64,000 nt of DNA from assembly GCA_038108155.1 (NCBI GenBank), contig JAYNHP010000005.1:7557-71556 (forward strand), in the 5' to 3' direction. Positions within the stretch are counted from its first letter, which is position 1; every line of letters starts with the position of its first letter. Source of the stretch: MED-G20 sp038108155 (lineage in GTDB: Bacteria; Bacteroidota; Bacteroidia; Flavobacteriales_D; Parvicellaceae). The notes beneath the pieces were generated by a model that made no database searches, was not told the DNA's origin, and worked only from the letters and a program-made list of their open reading frames with translations. Both the position numbers and the translations under genes were made by a program. This document shows, one piece after another, positions 63,287-64,000 of the stretch.

Positions 63287-64000
63287 ATGAAATATTTTGT
63301 TTCATTTTTAATCCTATTACAATCCTCCTTTTATTTCTCTCAGATTATTCTCCCTAATAGGTCTACTAAAAAAGAACTAAGTGAAGAGGCTGTCGCTAAT
63401 TATAAAAATAATTTCAATAAACGGTCATCTAGCGTAATTACCACTCAGCCAATTGGAAATTTAAGAACAATGGCAGAATGGGAAGAAGTTCAAGCAATAT
63501 GTATTACCTGGACGGGGTATAAAAGTATTTTAGCCAAAATTGTTGAAGAAGTTCAATCAGAGTGTGAAGTTATTATCTTATGTAATAATGTAAATTCTGC
63601 TCAAAATGAATTAACTAACTACGGTGTTTCATTGACTAATGTAAACTTTATTGCCACCAATTATAATTCTATTTGGATGAGAGACTATGGTGGCAATACA
63701 GTTTATAAAGACTATGTAGACTCTCTAATATTAGTGGACTGGATTTACAATAGAAATAGAACTTTTGACAATAATTCTCCTGGTGTGATTGGTAACATAA
63801 AAGGAATTCCCGTATATGAGATGTCTCAACCAGGAACAGATTTGGTACACACAGGAGGAAATTTCATGGCAGATGGATTTGGAACTGGGTTCTCCTCAGA
63901 GCTAGTAGATGATGAGAATAGCAGTTCTGGGAATTTCAACTTAACTAATAAAACACCGGCCGAAATAGACCAATTAATGGATGACTGGATGGGCATTGAT
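63287..64000 (+). CDS. Exported agmatine/peptidylarginine deiminase-family protein, 5' part
   Basis: An open frame of 238 codons from ATG 63287 that runs off the window end. A signal peptide is clear (MKYFVSFLILLQSSFYFSQ). The guanidine-modifying motifs follow: MAEWEEVQAICITW, IWMRDYGGN and HTGGNFMADG, as in the PAD_porph family that includes agmatine deiminase and the Porphyromonas peptidylarginine deiminase. The export signal favours a secreted peptidylarginine-type or agmatine-type deiminase over the cytoplasmic AguA. The catalytic cysteine and any T9SS tail lie beyond the window. Confidence 0.9.
   Translation, partial: MKYFVSFLILLQSSFYFSQIILPNRSTKKELSEEAVANYKNNFNKRSSSVITTQPIGNLRTMAEWEEVQAICITWTGYKSILAKIVEEVQSECEVIILCNNVNSAQNELTNYGVSLTNVNFIATNYNSIWMRDYGGNTVYKDYVDSLILVDWIYNRNRTFDNNSPGVIGNIKGIPVYEMSQPGTDLVHTGGNFMADGFGTGFSSELVDDENSSSGNFNLTNKTPAEIDQLMDDWMGID

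Overview
The window looks like a chromosomal stretch from a member of the Bacteroidota, most likely order Flavobacteriales and probably marine. The DNA is visibly AT-rich. Two SusC/SusD pairs, a PorW/SprE lipoprotein of the type IX secretion system (T9SS), three proteins with T9SS type A C-terminal sorting domains, TAnnTTTG-type promoter boxes and the gene order rpmF-plsX-fabH-accB-accC all point there. The assignment is inferred from gene content; no rRNA or other taxonomic marker is present. I saw no tRNA, rRNA, CRISPR array, insertion sequence, integrase or prophage gene.

Bases 1-23.4 kb: the 3' end of rnr on the + strand meets a long, tightly packed run of minus-strand genes (overlaps of 4 or 8 bp, gaps of a few bases). 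Read in the direction of transcription, the run begins with the PorW/SprE lipoprotein, a bactofilin, a two-domain universal stress protein and lysS. Next comes an envelope-acylation-like block: a LysM protein with a degenerate transglycosylase domain, two SGNH hydrolases and an MBOAT acyltransferase. Then follow a WYL regulator, a DUF255 thioredoxin-domain protein, two small exported proteins, a 2-aminomuconate pathway pair (semialdehyde dehydrogenase and RidA-type deaminase), a phosphoglucose/phosphomannose isomerase, lipB, a PolB-like exonuclease and a secreted M43 metalloprotease.

Bases 23.5-34.9 kb are housekeeping. An M23 endopeptidase diverges from porW/sprE. A DUF177 protein, rpmF, plsX, fabH, accB and accC form a fatty-acid initiation cluster. 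mfd and fbp converge on it from the minus strand. An aspartate kinase gene ends at a clear bidirectional hairpin terminator.

Bases 34.9-55.1 kb are a glycan-use region. A SusC/SusD-like pair on the minus strand and a SusC-SusD-GH5 operon on the plus strand diverge from a 466-bp AT-rich intergenic region full of palindromes and repeats. The GH5 enzyme carries two CBM6-like regions and a T9SS tail, and its NLGGW/EP signature resembles exo-beta-1,3-glucanase-type GH5. A GH2 beta-mannosidase lies about 5 kb further on. Between them are a YkuK-type RNase H-fold protein, a flavodoxin, a membrane-anchored MutS-family ATPase, a T9SS-exported cupredoxin, a tiny protein with two Cys4 modules and an outer-membrane protein.

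Bases 55.3-64.0 kb: a lipoprotein alpha-2-macroglobulin with an intact thioester motif is followed by an overlapping pbpC, the conserved defence and repair pair. The window ends inside a secreted agmatine/peptidylarginine deiminase-family gene.

The points most worth checking are: an SGNH gene whose membrane-anchored N-terminus has no ATG/GTG/TTG/CTG start but has an ATA exactly overlapping the upstream stop; the neighbouring LysM protein, which lacks the usual transglycosylase glutamate; the operator-like repeats between the two susC genes; and the 79-aa double-Cys4 protein.
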